Positions 38,826 through 47,636 of a stretch of 64,000 nt of DNA are shown in pieces. The notes below the pieces were generated by a model. It was not told where the DNA came from. It saw only the letters and a list, made by a program, of their open reading frames with translations, and searched no databases. The stretch comes from Nevskia sp. GTDB lineage: Bacteria > Pseudomonadota > Gammaproteobacteria > Nevskiales > Nevskiaceae. The stretch is taken from assembly GCA_028291705.1 (NCBI GenBank), contig JAQGNS010000189.1:48019-112018 (forward strand), read 5' to 3'. The first letter of the stretch is position 1, and each line of letters starts with the position of its first letter. A program made the translations under genes and the position numbers.

Positions 38826-39841
38826 ACGCGCAACCGCTCAACGTGCAGGACGCGATCCGCGAATTCGGTGATGTGCTGCAGGAGGCTGGGCTGGTGCTGG
38901 ATGGTTTGCCGGACATGGACGACCGCTTGCATCGGGTTACGGTCGAGGGCGATAAAGGCCGGGAGCGCAGCGGCGCTTATGTCGGCCACCTGGATGCCTG
39001 GCCCGCCGGCTACGTCCAGAACTTCCGTGCCGGAATCAAGCGTAACTGGAAGTTCTCCAAGGGCGGTTTGCAGCTATCGGCGGAGGAGCGCCGGCAACTG
39101 CAAGCGGAGACGCAGCGTAGGCAGCAGGAGCGCGAAGCGGAGCGGCAGCGCCTGCACGAACGCACGGCGGCACGGCTGTGGCGAATGGTCCGGGCTCATG
39201 CGTTCCGTCAGGCACCGATCGATCATCCGTACCTGGTGGCGAAGGGGTTGGCGACATCACCCCGGCCCTTGCAGGATCGCGACGGCAACCTGGCAATCAT
39301 GGCCTACGACATCGGCGGCAAGCTGTGGAGCATGCAGCGGATTGGGCCGGACGGACGCAAGCGCTTCCTGCACGATGGGCGAATCAACGGGCTGCATCAC
39401 GTCATGCGGGGACGGGGTTGGCAGTACATCGATGCGCGGCGCCCGCTGGTCATCGCTGAAGGCTGGGCCACCGGGGAAACCATCGCCCGGTTGACCGGCG
39501 CGACGGTGGTGGTGGCGTTCAGTTCTTGGAACCTGGAGATCGTGGCCACGGAGTACCGGGCGCGGTTTCCGAAGACACTGATCGTTATCGCCGGGGACAA
39601 TGACCACCGCAAACCGATGGAGATCGGTCCAGACGGTCAATCCAAGCGCAATGTCGGACGCGAGGCCGCTGAAACCGCAGCGGCGGCCGTGAAAGGTTAC
39701 GCAGTGCTGCCGGAGTTTGCCCCGGACGAAAATGGGAGCGACTGGAACGACCGGATGCGCCGCTACGGCGCGGCGCTGGTCAAGTTGGAACTGTTGGCCG
39801 GGTTCGAGCGGGCAGTGAGTGCATTCGAGTCCGGAACCTGA
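38822..39841 (+). CDS. Toprim-domain primase-like protein (TraC/DUF5710-like plasmid primase)
   Basis: HPYLVAKGLATSPRPLQD, LVIAEGWATGETIARLTGATVVVAFSSWNLEIVA, LIVIAGDND, GSDWND. Confidence 0.82.
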   Translation: MNAQPLNVQDAIREFGDVLQEAGLVLDGLPDMDDRLHRVTVEGDKGRERSGAYVGHLDAWPAGYVQNFRAGIKRNWKFSKGGLQLSAEERRQLQAETQRRQQEREAERQRLHERTAARLWRMVRAHAFRQAPIDHPYLVAKGLATSPRPLQDRDGNLAIMAYDIGGKLWSMQRIGPDGRKRFLHDGRINGLHHVMRGRGWQYIDARRPLVIAEGWATGETIARLTGATVVVAFSSWNLEIVATEYRARFPKTLIVIAGDNDHRKPMEIGPDGQSKRNVGREAAETAAAAVKGYAVLPEFAPDENGSDWNDRMRRYGAALVKLELLAGFERAVSAFESGT

Positions 39842-39849
39842 CGTAGTTC

Positions 39850-39892
39850 AGCCGACGCTTGCGGTGTTTGCACCGCAGGCGTCGGCTTTTTT
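39850..39892 (+). terminator. Rho-independent terminator
   Basis: AGCCGACGC...GCGGTG-TTTG-CACCGC...GCGTCGGCTTTTTT. Confidence 0.88.
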
Positions 39893-39918
39893 CTGGGTCG
39901 CTCTTTAGACCGGACCCA

Positions 39919-40212
39919 TCATCCATTTCCGGGCGATTGGTCAGGGGACGCGGATGCCTCCGCGTTTGCTGTACCGAGCAGCAGCGTCCTGAGTTCGGGC
40001 AGCCGCTGCTGCCAGGTCTCCACTGGCACCTGATCTAGACCCTCGGACTGCAGTAGCGTGGAAATTGCTCTGGCGTTGCGCTCCTGGTCCCGGCGCTTTT
40101 TCTCTTTCAGGTCGCTGTGCAACCGTTTGAGCTTCGTTTCCTGGCGGGCGATTTCATCTTCCAGGCTGCGCCCCTTGCGGGTCGGTATGGTCTTTTTTGC
40201 GGCTTCAGTCAT
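39919..40212 (-). CDS. Small coiled-coil conjugation-associated-like protein
   Basis: MTEAAKKTIPTRKGRSLEDEIARQETKLKRLHSDLKEKKRRDQERNARAI. Confidence 0.5.
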   Translation of the reverse strand: MTEAAKKTIPTRKGRSLEDEIARQETKLKRLHSDLKEKKRRDQERNARAISTLLQSEGLDQVPVETWQQRLPELRTLLLGTANAEASASPDQSPGNG

Positions 40213-40769
40213 TACGAACTCCTGTTCGATTGGGCGGTACGGCACCCGCCTGCGCGTCGGAGTAATCCTTGCTCCGTGCTTCAGATGTTAGACCGCAGCC
40301 GCCTTTAGGCCACTGTCAAAAGATGCAGTGCCGATGATTTTCGAGAGAGTCCCCCGGGTTGGGGCGCGCCCGAAAAATTGGGCGTGGTCGCCGTGTGGTC
40401 GATTGCTGTTGCTGGTCGAAAATGCGGTTAATGACACGGAGCGTTCGCAGCCTACCAGCGTCCATTTTGCCGTGAACGGAGCCATGCGCCGGCACGCAGC
40501 GCACGGCGGAATTGCGGCGAGGTGGGTTCGCGGCTTCGCCGCACTGAATGCTCGGACGCAAGCGCGGCTGCGCCGCGCTTATGGTCCGGGCGTGCGGCAA
40601 TTCCGCGTAGCGGCGAGTTTTGCGGGTTGAGCCCTCTCAGGCACCCCCAGCCCTGAGACATCACGCAATCGAAGATTGCGTAAAAATTTGCGCATGATTA
40701 GTAGTTTATGTGCCCCCTCAGTGTATTTGCTCGGATCTACCCCATAACTCTCTCAATCGCGTAATCCAT

Positions 40770-41003
40770 TCATATCTTTGAAGCTTGTTGTATTTGCTCC
40801 TCGATCCAGCCGTCCCTTGAGGCTGTGGCTGGTGTGTAGCGAAAGCGCGCCGCACACAGACCAGGAATCGCCGGAGCAACGCCCTTGGCAAGTGCAAACG
40901 CGGTGAACTGGTCAATCAATTCGGCATTTGCTTCTAACTTAGCTTGCGACTCGTTAGCGATATTTTCGAAGTATCGCTACAGTAATTCAGCGTGCGTTGC
41001 CAT
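40770..41003 (-). pseudogene. Small ORF interrupted by an in-frame amber at codon 9
   Basis: Reads MATHAELL*RYFENIANESQAKLEANAELIDQFTAFALAKGVAPAIPGLCAARFRYTPATASRDGWIEEQIQQASKI*; TAG at 40979-40977. Confidence 0.5.
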
Positions 41004-41070
41004 CGGTTCGTCCTAGAATGCTGCTTATATTCTTACGTCTAACGCATGGGACTGAGTGCTCCAGCCGTAC

Positions 41071-41865
41071 TCAGATCATTCCGCGATCGATTATGTTCAG
41101 GAGACTCAGCACATCTCCAGTGCTCGACAAGCATGCCTGCTCCTCGATCTCGAATCGCTCGCAGCCGCGCCGATCAAACCAAGCATCTGCTGAAATCTTG
41201 GTGGCCCGCTCATTTCCGCCGCCTTGCATGAGAAGACTAAATGCCGTGCTTTCCGTGCTGAGTTGGTCCTGGGGAAACCAGTGTTCTGGTACATCTGAAG
41301 CACGAACGAACCATGCCCTTCCGCCTGGGCGATGACAAACCAGGAGACTGGGCACAATGTTGGCTTCGACAAGGCGAATGGCTGTTGCTGGCAAACTTGT
41401 ATTGAATAGAGTTGCAATTCGGCGCACTACATTCCAGTCGAGCTTTCCAATCTTGCCGACGGCGGGCTTCAGCAAATACGTTGGCATAAGCAACTCCGAT
41501 CCAAACCGATCGGCTACTCTTTCGTCATCTAGTACCCCACGCCGTCGGTTTCCCGCTTCGATTACCCCGGCAGTACACATTGAAATGCGTCCGCGATGGA
41601 ACTGCCAATGGCCTAACTCGTGAGCGATAGAGAAACGCTGCCGTTGGGGTGCGCAGTGCGAATTGACTGTCACGATGCCATGATCCCCAATCGCCATGAT
41701 GCAAGCATCACAACTTTCCAACGGCCTATAGCGAATCTTTAAGCCTTGCGAATAAGCTATGGCCTCTACGTCGATCTCCTTGGGATCGGTGATCCCAAGA
41801 TCGTAAAGGACTCGCTCCGCTGGCTTAAGGTCATCCACTCTCGCCGCCGGAAGGCAGTAGTCCAA
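41071..41865 (-). CDS. ImmA/IrrE family metallo-endopeptidase
   Basis: RFSIAHELGHWQFHRG (HExxH); DDERVADRFGSELLMP. Confidence 0.9.
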   Translation of the reverse strand: MDYCLPAARVDDLKPAERVLYDLGITDPKEIDVEAIAYSQGLKIRYRPLESCDACIMAIGDHGIVTVNSHCAPQRQRFSIAHELGHWQFHRGRISMCTAGVIEAGNRRRGVLDDERVADRFGSELLMPTYLLKPAVGKIGKLDWNVVRRIATLFNTSLPATAIRLVEANIVPSLLVCHRPGGRAWFVRASDVPEHWFPQDQLSTESTAFSLLMQGGGNERATKISADAWFDRRGCERFEIEEQACLSSTGDVLSLLNIIDRGMI

Positions 41866-42289
41866 GCTCGTGAGCCATCTCTATCCAAGACTGCACGTCG
41901 CTATCCGGGAGTTGTCCAAGCGAGGTCTTAGCATTTCGCGCAGCAAGCATTAGCTTGTCCCGAAATTGTGGATTGTTCGCGGCGACCTGGTTGAGCATTG
42001 CGCGTGCGCTCTGAGGATTAGCGAAAGCGCTTTGAGTTGATCGCTTACGGCCTTCATCTTGCTGAGCAGAAAGCTTTGCCGCCGCGAGGCGAGCCTTTCC
42101 AGCCTGAGCTTCAGCTCTCTTCAGAATCGCATCGAACCGCTCACTCTCGGACTCAAGGTCCTGGTCTGCGGCTTTTAGATCATCTAGCAATTCGGCGTCG
42201 GAAGCCTTCCAGGTTTCCTCGGCAAGCCAGTTCTGAATCTGGAAAAGCTGTTTGCTGTGGCCGCGATCTCGTGACGTCATGGCTGCCAC
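41831..42289 (-). CDS. Hypothetical coiled-coil protein between sigma factor and ImmA/IrrE genes
   Basis: Overlaps both neighbouring genes (13 and 35 nt), helical composition. Confidence 0.65.
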   Translation of the reverse strand: MAAMTSRDRGHSKQLFQIQNWLAEETWKASDAELLDDLKAADQDLESESERFDAILKRAEAQAGKARLAAAKLSAQQDEGRKRSTQSAFANPQSARAMLNQVAANNPQFRDKLMLAARNAKTSLGQLPDSDVQSWIEMAHELGLLPSGGESG

Positions 42290-42837
42290 CCGTTTGGATA
42301 TTTGCGGTTAATCATTCGTCTGATTGCCTTCCGTTGGCTGTCATATTCGACCGGCGTTAAGCCACAGGTTTCCTGAATTTCAGCCGGCGTACACTGTTCG
42401 GCCACGCATAGAAGCACCATCTGCGCCGGCTCATTGCCCTCGAAGGCGTCAGACAGAAGACGCAAACCCTGTTCCGCCGCCGCCTCACGCATGACATCGC
42501 GGCTACTGGCGGGATCGAATTTTAGTCGCCCATCCGCGTCTTCCTCGCTCAAACTGTCCCGCCGCCCCTGCCAAGGGGAGGCAAGTTTTGCACTCGCGAT
42601 GCTCCTGATTGCGCCGTAGAGGAAAATCATGACATCTGTACCACGGGGACATCTCCTGGTGCCCGCCAGCGCCGCAACAAGCGCCTCCTGAACCAAGTCG
42701 TCGGCCTCGATTCCCGAGCCAAACGAGTAGCGGACGGCGATTTTAAGGAGCCGGACTCTGTCAATTTTTGACAACTTTTCAAGAGCTTGCCGAATTTCGA
42801 CGACGCCGAGAACTGGCTCATCCGCATCATCCTCCAT
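42277..42837 (-). CDS. Sigma-70-like (ECF-like) RNA polymerase sigma factor
   Basis: SGIEADDLVQEALVAALAGTRRCPRGTDVMIFLYGAIRSIASAKL (region 2-like); ...CTPAEIQETCGLTPVEYDSQRKAIRRMI (region 4-like). Confidence 0.75.
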   Translation of the reverse strand: MEDDADEPVLGVVEIRQALEKLSKIDRVRLLKIAVRYSFGSGIEADDLVQEALVAALAGTRRCPRGTDVMIFLYGAIRSIASAKLASPWQGRRDSLSEEDADGRLKFDPASSRDVMREAAAEQGLRLLSDAFEGNEPAQMVLLCVAEQCTPAEIQETCGLTPVEYDSQRKAIRRMINRKYPNGWQP

Positions 42838-42885
42838 TTCAAATCCCCTATTGGACGCACCCCTGTAGGCGGGCCAAAGGCCCTG

Positions 42886-42916
42886 TTGCGGACATTTTTT
42901 TCCCGGTTGTCCGCAA
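42886..42916. promoter_or_regulatory. Inverted repeat TTGCGGACA-N13-TGTCCGCAA in divergent intergenic region
   Basis: Perfect 9-bp arms. Confidence 0.5.
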
Positions 42917-42931
42917 GCGACGGTTTGCCCT

Positions 42932-42945
42932 GCCTATTAATAGGC
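42932..42945. promoter_or_regulatory. 14-bp perfect palindrome GCCTATTAATAGGC in divergent intergenic region
   Basis: Read directly. Confidence 0.5.
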
Positions 42946-43014
42946 GGATGCTTGCCGTTCTGCATCCTCACGCTACAGCAATAGGTACGAACCAACTACT
43001 AAAGGAATCACAAA

Positions 43015-44202
43015 ATGCCTCAAAACTTCAAGTTACCCGACAAGAAAGCGGTTATCTACTGGCCGGTGGGAACCGGCGACTCAACAACCCTTGTACTCCG
43101 CCCCGGCGAGCTGGTCATGCAGATCGACCTTAACCATCTGGAGAAGGCCGACGATCCGGACGAGCCGTCCTGGCCCATCATTGATCACCTGGTCAAAACA
43201 CTCCCCAAGCGCAACGGCCGCCCGTACCTGGCGGTTTTCGCTTTGACCCATCCGGATCAGGATCACTGCCGCGGCTTCGCCGAGCTACTCAAGAAGGTCG
43301 ACATCGGCGAACTCTGGCACACGCCGAAGGTATTCCGCGCTCACAGTAAAGACGAGCCGCTTTGCCCGGACGCCCGCGTATTCCGTAACGAAGCGCACCG
43401 CCGTCGCAAAGCGATCCTGGCGCGGCCCAGCTCGGTACCTTCCGGCGACCGCCTGCGCGTCATTGGCCACGACGCTATCCTCAACGAGGATCAGTACAAA
43501 GGCCTTCCGGATACGGCCAAATCCCGCGCTGGTGACAAGGTGACTCTGGTGGACGGTGTGAACTTGGCCGGCCATTTCCAGGCGTTCATCCATGCGCCGT
43601 TCAGCGACGACCAGGAGGCCGACAAGAACAATACCAGCCTGGCCCTCAACGTTGTGTTGTGGGAGGGTAAGACCCACGGTCAGTTCGCCTTCTTCGGCGA
43701 TCGGGAGTACCCGACAATCAAGCGAATCTTTGAAGTCACGGAGTTCAACAAGACCAATACCCCGTACCTGTACTGGGACGTGATGCTGGCGTCGCACCAC
43801 TGCTCCAAGAAAGTGATGTACTGGAAGGACGAGGGTCAGAAGGATGCCACCCTGAAACAGGACATCATGGACTACTTCGAGAAGTATGCCCGCAAGGGGG
43901 CGTATATCGTGTCCAGCTCGAAGTCCGATTTCACCGACGAGCCGGGCGACAACCCTCCCCACAGGAAGGCGCGGAAGAAGTACGAGGAAATAGTGGACGC
44001 CGGCGGCTTCGTCTGCACGCACGAATACCCCAGCAAAAAGGATCCGGCTCCCCTGGTCTTCGTGGTGCTGGAACAGGGCGTGAAGTTGGAGGACGCCCGT
44101 ACCAAGGCGGCAGTGGCTGCCGGTCTGGCAACGGCTGCAACGGCTGCGCGCGGCGCAGGGCAGCCGCCGGGGCTCCAGGTCGGCTTCGGCCGCAAGCGGT
44201 GA
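43015..44202 (+). CDS. Metallo-beta-lactamase-fold (ComEC-C-like) hydrolase
   Basis: FALTHPDQDHCRGFAELL, FAFFGDREY, VMLASHHCSKK; first gene of a four-gene operon. Confidence 0.82.
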   Translation: MPQNFKLPDKKAVIYWPVGTGDSTTLVLRPGELVMQIDLNHLEKADDPDEPSWPIIDHLVKTLPKRNGRPYLAVFALTHPDQDHCRGFAELLKKVDIGELWHTPKVFRAHSKDEPLCPDARVFRNEAHRRRKAILARPSSVPSGDRLRVIGHDAILNEDQYKGLPDTAKSRAGDKVTLVDGVNLAGHFQAFIHAPFSDDQEADKNNTSLALNVVLWEGKTHGQFAFFGDREYPTIKRIFEVTEFNKTNTPYLYWDVMLASHHCSKKVMYWKDEGQKDATLKQDIMDYFEKYARKGAYIVSSSKSDFTDEPGDNPPHRKARKKYEEIVDAGGFVCTHEYPSKKDPAPLVFVVLEQGVKLEDARTKAAVAAGLATAATAARGAGQPPGLQVGFGRKR

Positions 44203-46478
44203 CGCCGGGGCAGGAAAGGGCCGTACGCGAGTTGCGCCGCTTGTGTACGGTTGGTCCCAACGAGATCGACTTCGAGGAACCGGCCCTCATGTCGAACAAC
44301 TGGCTGGACATTCCTTTGAGCCTGAGGATAGGCCCGGTGGAACACCGCGAGGGCGGTTTGCGCCTCAAAGACCGCGAGCGCCTGTCCTTGCTGGTGCCAC
44401 CGGACTTCCCGTTCCGCAAGCCCGTGGCGTTTGTCGAGCATGACCGTTTTGCCGGATTTCCTCATGTGGTATGGGGCACGACACTGTGCCTCTACCAGAG
44501 CGAATTGGAATGGAACCCTTCTGATGGGCTTTACGGGTACTTCACGCGACTGTCGGCGTGGCTAGGGCGCGCCGCGGCAAATGACATGGACCCGGTAGAA
44601 GGTCCGCTTGAACCGCCCCATCACATAACCGATTTCAGCAAGACGCCATTTCTCATCTCCTTCAACGCCCCTGTAGCTGCAGGTACGGGATGGGTGGGGC
44701 TCGCCGAACTCAGCAAAAAGCCTAACCGCATCGAAATCGTCGGTTGGCACCAGAGCGAAGAATCGATTCCCCAGACATCGGCCACGGCCCTGGTCGTGTT
44801 GCTGCCTGAACGGTTGCCCATGGAGTTCCCAAGGAAGGGAAAGGACTTCTTCCGCGAACTGGAGAAGCAGCATCTCGATCGCGATCGCATCTTGAATCTG
44901 CTGCGGCTTGCCGCGAGCTATGGCGAGGAATCCGATCCCGTCTACGTGGTGCTGGGTTCCCCATCCCGGCGTGGGCCGGATGGCACCCCCAAGCATCATT
45001 TCGCGGTCTGGGCTGCCCATTTCAGGAAATCCCTGAAAGTTATTGAACCGACGGCTGGCGACAACGACGTACTGGCGCACCTGAGAAAGGAAATCGCCGA
45101 CCTGATCTACAGCTCATTCGAAGACTCCGACTTGACTTGGTGTCCAGTCCTCGATGATCGAAGCGAAATTATAGTGCGGCGCGACCGGGGACGGCCGATG
45201 GCATGGTTCGAGGGCAAGCGCGTGCTACTACTAGGCTGCGGCGCATTGGGGTCCTGGGCCGGGGAAATGATCGCGCGGGCTAATCCAGCCCTATTGGACC
45301 TCGTGGATCAGGGCCAGGTAAAACCGGGGCTGCTGATTCGGCAAAACTTCACGCGCGACGACATCGGCGCAGCGAAAGCCACGGCCCTGGCGCAGCGGCT
45401 CGGCGCGTTCTCCAAAGCCGAGATCAAGGGCTATGACATGGACGCGCATCAGTTTTTGATTGGCGACGTCGACCGTGCGGCATGTTACGACCTGATCATC
45501 GACTGCACCGCTTCGCGAATCTTCCAGATGAAGCTGGAGCGCGATTGGGGCAAGCTGGCGGGGAAACTGCGGCGGCTGGCGTCCCTGGTCATCGATGGTC
45601 AAGCGCAGAACGCAATCGCTGTCGATCTGAGTTCGGGTTCTGCGCATGGTCCTTGGATCGGGTATCTCCGTCTAAAACAAGCGCTTTGCGGCGCCAAACG
45701 CACGCACGTGCTGTTGGACGCGTTTTATTCCGACCAGGCTATTGGGGATTTATTTCAGCCGGAGCCCGGCTGCTCGGACCCTACGTTTGCCGGGTCTGCA
45801 GTAGACGCCGTGTCGCTTGCTGGGGATTTCTTGAATTTGATTGCCAGCCGACCCGAGCAAGATAGCTCGTCGATGGGGTACGCTTTTTCCAGCCACGCTG
45901 CAGGCGCGTCTGCGCCGATTCACGAACTTGTGCCGCTGCTTGATCTTGATGTCATCACCGTCGGGCAGTATCGCGTGTTCGTATCCCCAGTGGTCTACGA
46001 GAGTGCCCGGAACCATGTCACGGAAAACAACCAGGAAAGGTCACGACGGCACGAAACTGGAGGCTTGCTCTGGGGCTATTGGGACGACGCCGCTAACGTG
46101 ATCGTGATATTCGACGCTTCGGGACCTCCACCTGACAGCCGTCATGACCCAGGACACTTCGAATGCGGTACGCGCGGCACCAAGGCCGAACATGCTAGGC
46201 GTTCGAAAAATAGCCGCGGAAGCTCGGACTTCATCGGGATGTGGCACACCCATCCGGGAATGTCACCTAAGCAGAGCATGGAGGATGTGGCCGGGATGGC
46301 CGGCCTCGTTGCCGGACTCGGTCAGAACCAGCGCCGAGCACTAATGATGATCTTCGGCCGGCTCCGCGGTCGGGCCGAAGTAGGACTCTATGTATATGAG
46401 AGCATTGACGCCGACCGGCGGGGTGAACGGCTTGCAATCGGTGAGGCGTTGGTCGCACTTAAAGAGCCGGTGGTCTAA
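44199..46478 (+). CDS. E2-E1(ThiF)-JAB triple-domain ubiquitin-like conjugation/deconjugation protein
   Basis: E2-like GTTLCLYQSELEWNPSDGLYGYFTRLSAWLGRAA (Cys97); E1 VLLLGCGALGSWAGEMIARAN and EPGCSDPTFAGSAVDAVSLAG (Cys525); JAMM ETGG plus HTHPGMSPKQSMED (HxHx7SxxD). GTGA overlap with the MBL stop. Confidence 0.9.
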   Translation: MTPGQERAVRELRRLCTVGPNEIDFEEPALMSNNWLDIPLSLRIGPVEHREGGLRLKDRERLSLLVPPDFPFRKPVAFVEHDRFAGFPHVVWGTTLCLYQSELEWNPSDGLYGYFTRLSAWLGRAAANDMDPVEGPLEPPHHITDFSKTPFLISFNAPVAAGTGWVGLAELSKKPNRIEIVGWHQSEESIPQTSATALVVLLPERLPMEFPRKGKDFFRELEKQHLDRDRILNLLRLAASYGEESDPVYVVLGSPSRRGPDGTPKHHFAVWAAHFRKSLKVIEPTAGDNDVLAHLRKEIADLIYSSFEDSDLTWCPVLDDRSEIIVRRDRGRPMAWFEGKRVLLLGCGALGSWAGEMIARANPALLDLVDQGQVKPGLLIRQNFTRDDIGAAKATALAQRLGAFSKAEIKGYDMDAHQFLIGDVDRAACYDLIIDCTASRIFQMKLERDWGKLAGKLRRLASLVIDGQAQNAIAVDLSSGSAHGPWIGYLRLKQALCGAKRTHVLLDAFYSDQAIGDLFQPEPGCSDPTFAGSAVDAVSLAGDFLNLIASRPEQDSSSMGYAFSSHAAGASAPIHELVPLLDLDVITVGQYRVFVSPVVYESARNHVTENNQERSRRHETGGLLWGYWDDAANVIVIFDASGPPPDSRHDPGHFECGTRGTKAEHARRSKNSRGSSDFIGMWHTHPGMSPKQSMEDVAGMAGLVAGLGQNQRRALMMIFGRLRGRAEVGLYVYESIDADRRGERLAIGEALVALKEPVV

Positions 46479-46493
46479 AAAATTGGAGGCGTT

Positions 46494-47636
46494 GTGAAAA
46501 TCGGACTTGCGCTCTCTGGGGGCGGGACTAGGGCTGCTATTTTTCATCTCGGCGTTTTGCGGCGTCTGGCATTAGACGGGCGACTGGAACAGATTGCATG
46601 CGTTTCGTCTGTGTCCGGCGGAAGCATCGCCATTGCTCTCGTCATGTCCCATGCGGGAGTAAAATGGCCCACGTCCCAAGAATATCTAACGTCAGTTTAT
46701 CCAGAATTAAGAAACCTTCTCTCAAGTAGGGACTTATTCTCTGTCGGGGCCATCGCAGCATCGCCTTTGCACTGGCATAGAGTTTTTACAAACAGAGCAA
46801 GAATTGTTGCTGATTTTTTGGAGAAGCGATGGCAAGTAAAGGGCGACTTAATTGAGCTTCCTGACTCACCTCGGTGGCTGATCAACACCACTTGCATCGA
46901 AACGGGGAAAAACTGGCGCTTCAGCAAGATGGAAATGGGTGACTGGGTTTTTGGAAAGCACTATCAGCCTCCATTCTCCGTGGCAGAAGCTGCAGCTGCG
47001 TCTGCTGCGGTACCTTATGTAATTGGCTCACTCGCCTTCAAATTACCAGTCGAAGGTTGGTATGAGACAAATCCCGGAACAAAGGAGCCCCTTGGCCGGA
47101 AGGCATTGCCGTTTCGAAAAGTAAATCTATGGGATGGAGGTGCTTACGAAAATCTAGGGCTTGAACCCCTATACAAAATTGAGCAAGGGATGATCAACTG
47201 CGATTGTGTGCTGGTGAGCGACGCCTCCGGCGGACTGCCGCCAGTAGGCGGGTCATCCCTAATCAAATTGCTGAGGGGGCAGCTATCGTCTCCACGCCTC
47301 TTCGATATTTCAAGCGATCAAATCCGTTTCTTGCGCAGCCGAATGTTTGTCAGCGCCTTGACTAGGGGTGAAGCCAAGGGCGCTTTTATTCGAATGGGAA
47401 ATTCTGTCCGAGATATAGACATTGCGTGCAATAGGCTGCAGGCTCCATCCCATTACGCCGCATTTCAATCAGATGCGGATGCTCAATTTGCTCTTAAGCA
47501 TCCGACTACGCTATCGGCGGTTACGGCACATGAATTCGAACGCATTGCAAGGAACGGATTCGAGATAGCTAACGCAACCATCAACGCATATTGCAAAGAA
47601 CTTAATCTAAGCAAGCAGATATGGGAGGCCCATTGA
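46494..47636 (+). CDS. Patatin-like phospholipase
   Basis: IGLALSGGGTRAAIFHLGVLRRL, ACVSSVSGGSIAIAL, LWDGGAYENLGLEPLY. Confidence 0.9.
   Translation: MKIGLALSGGGTRAAIFHLGVLRRLALDGRLEQIACVSSVSGGSIAIALVMSHAGVKWPTSQEYLTSVYPELRNLLSSRDLFSVGAIAASPLHWHRVFTNRARIVADFLEKRWQVKGDLIELPDSPRWLINTTCIETGKNWRFSKMEMGDWVFGKHYQPPFSVAEAAAASAAVPYVIGSLAFKLPVEGWYETNPGTKEPLGRKALPFRKVNLWDGGAYENLGLEPLYKIEQGMINCDCVLVSDASGGLPPVGGSSLIKLLRGQLSSPRLFDISSDQIRFLRSRMFVSALTRGEAKGAFIRMGNSVRDIDIACNRLQAPSHYAAFQSDADAQFALKHPTTLSAVTAHEFERIARNGFEIANATINAYCKELNLSKQIWEAH

Noticed and set aside
43015-47636. Classical type II CBASS
   Set aside because: Cap2/Cap3-like and patatin functions are present, but I find no CD-NTase (no GS...DxD nucleotidyltransferase motif) in the neighbouring genes; reported instead as a distinct operon.
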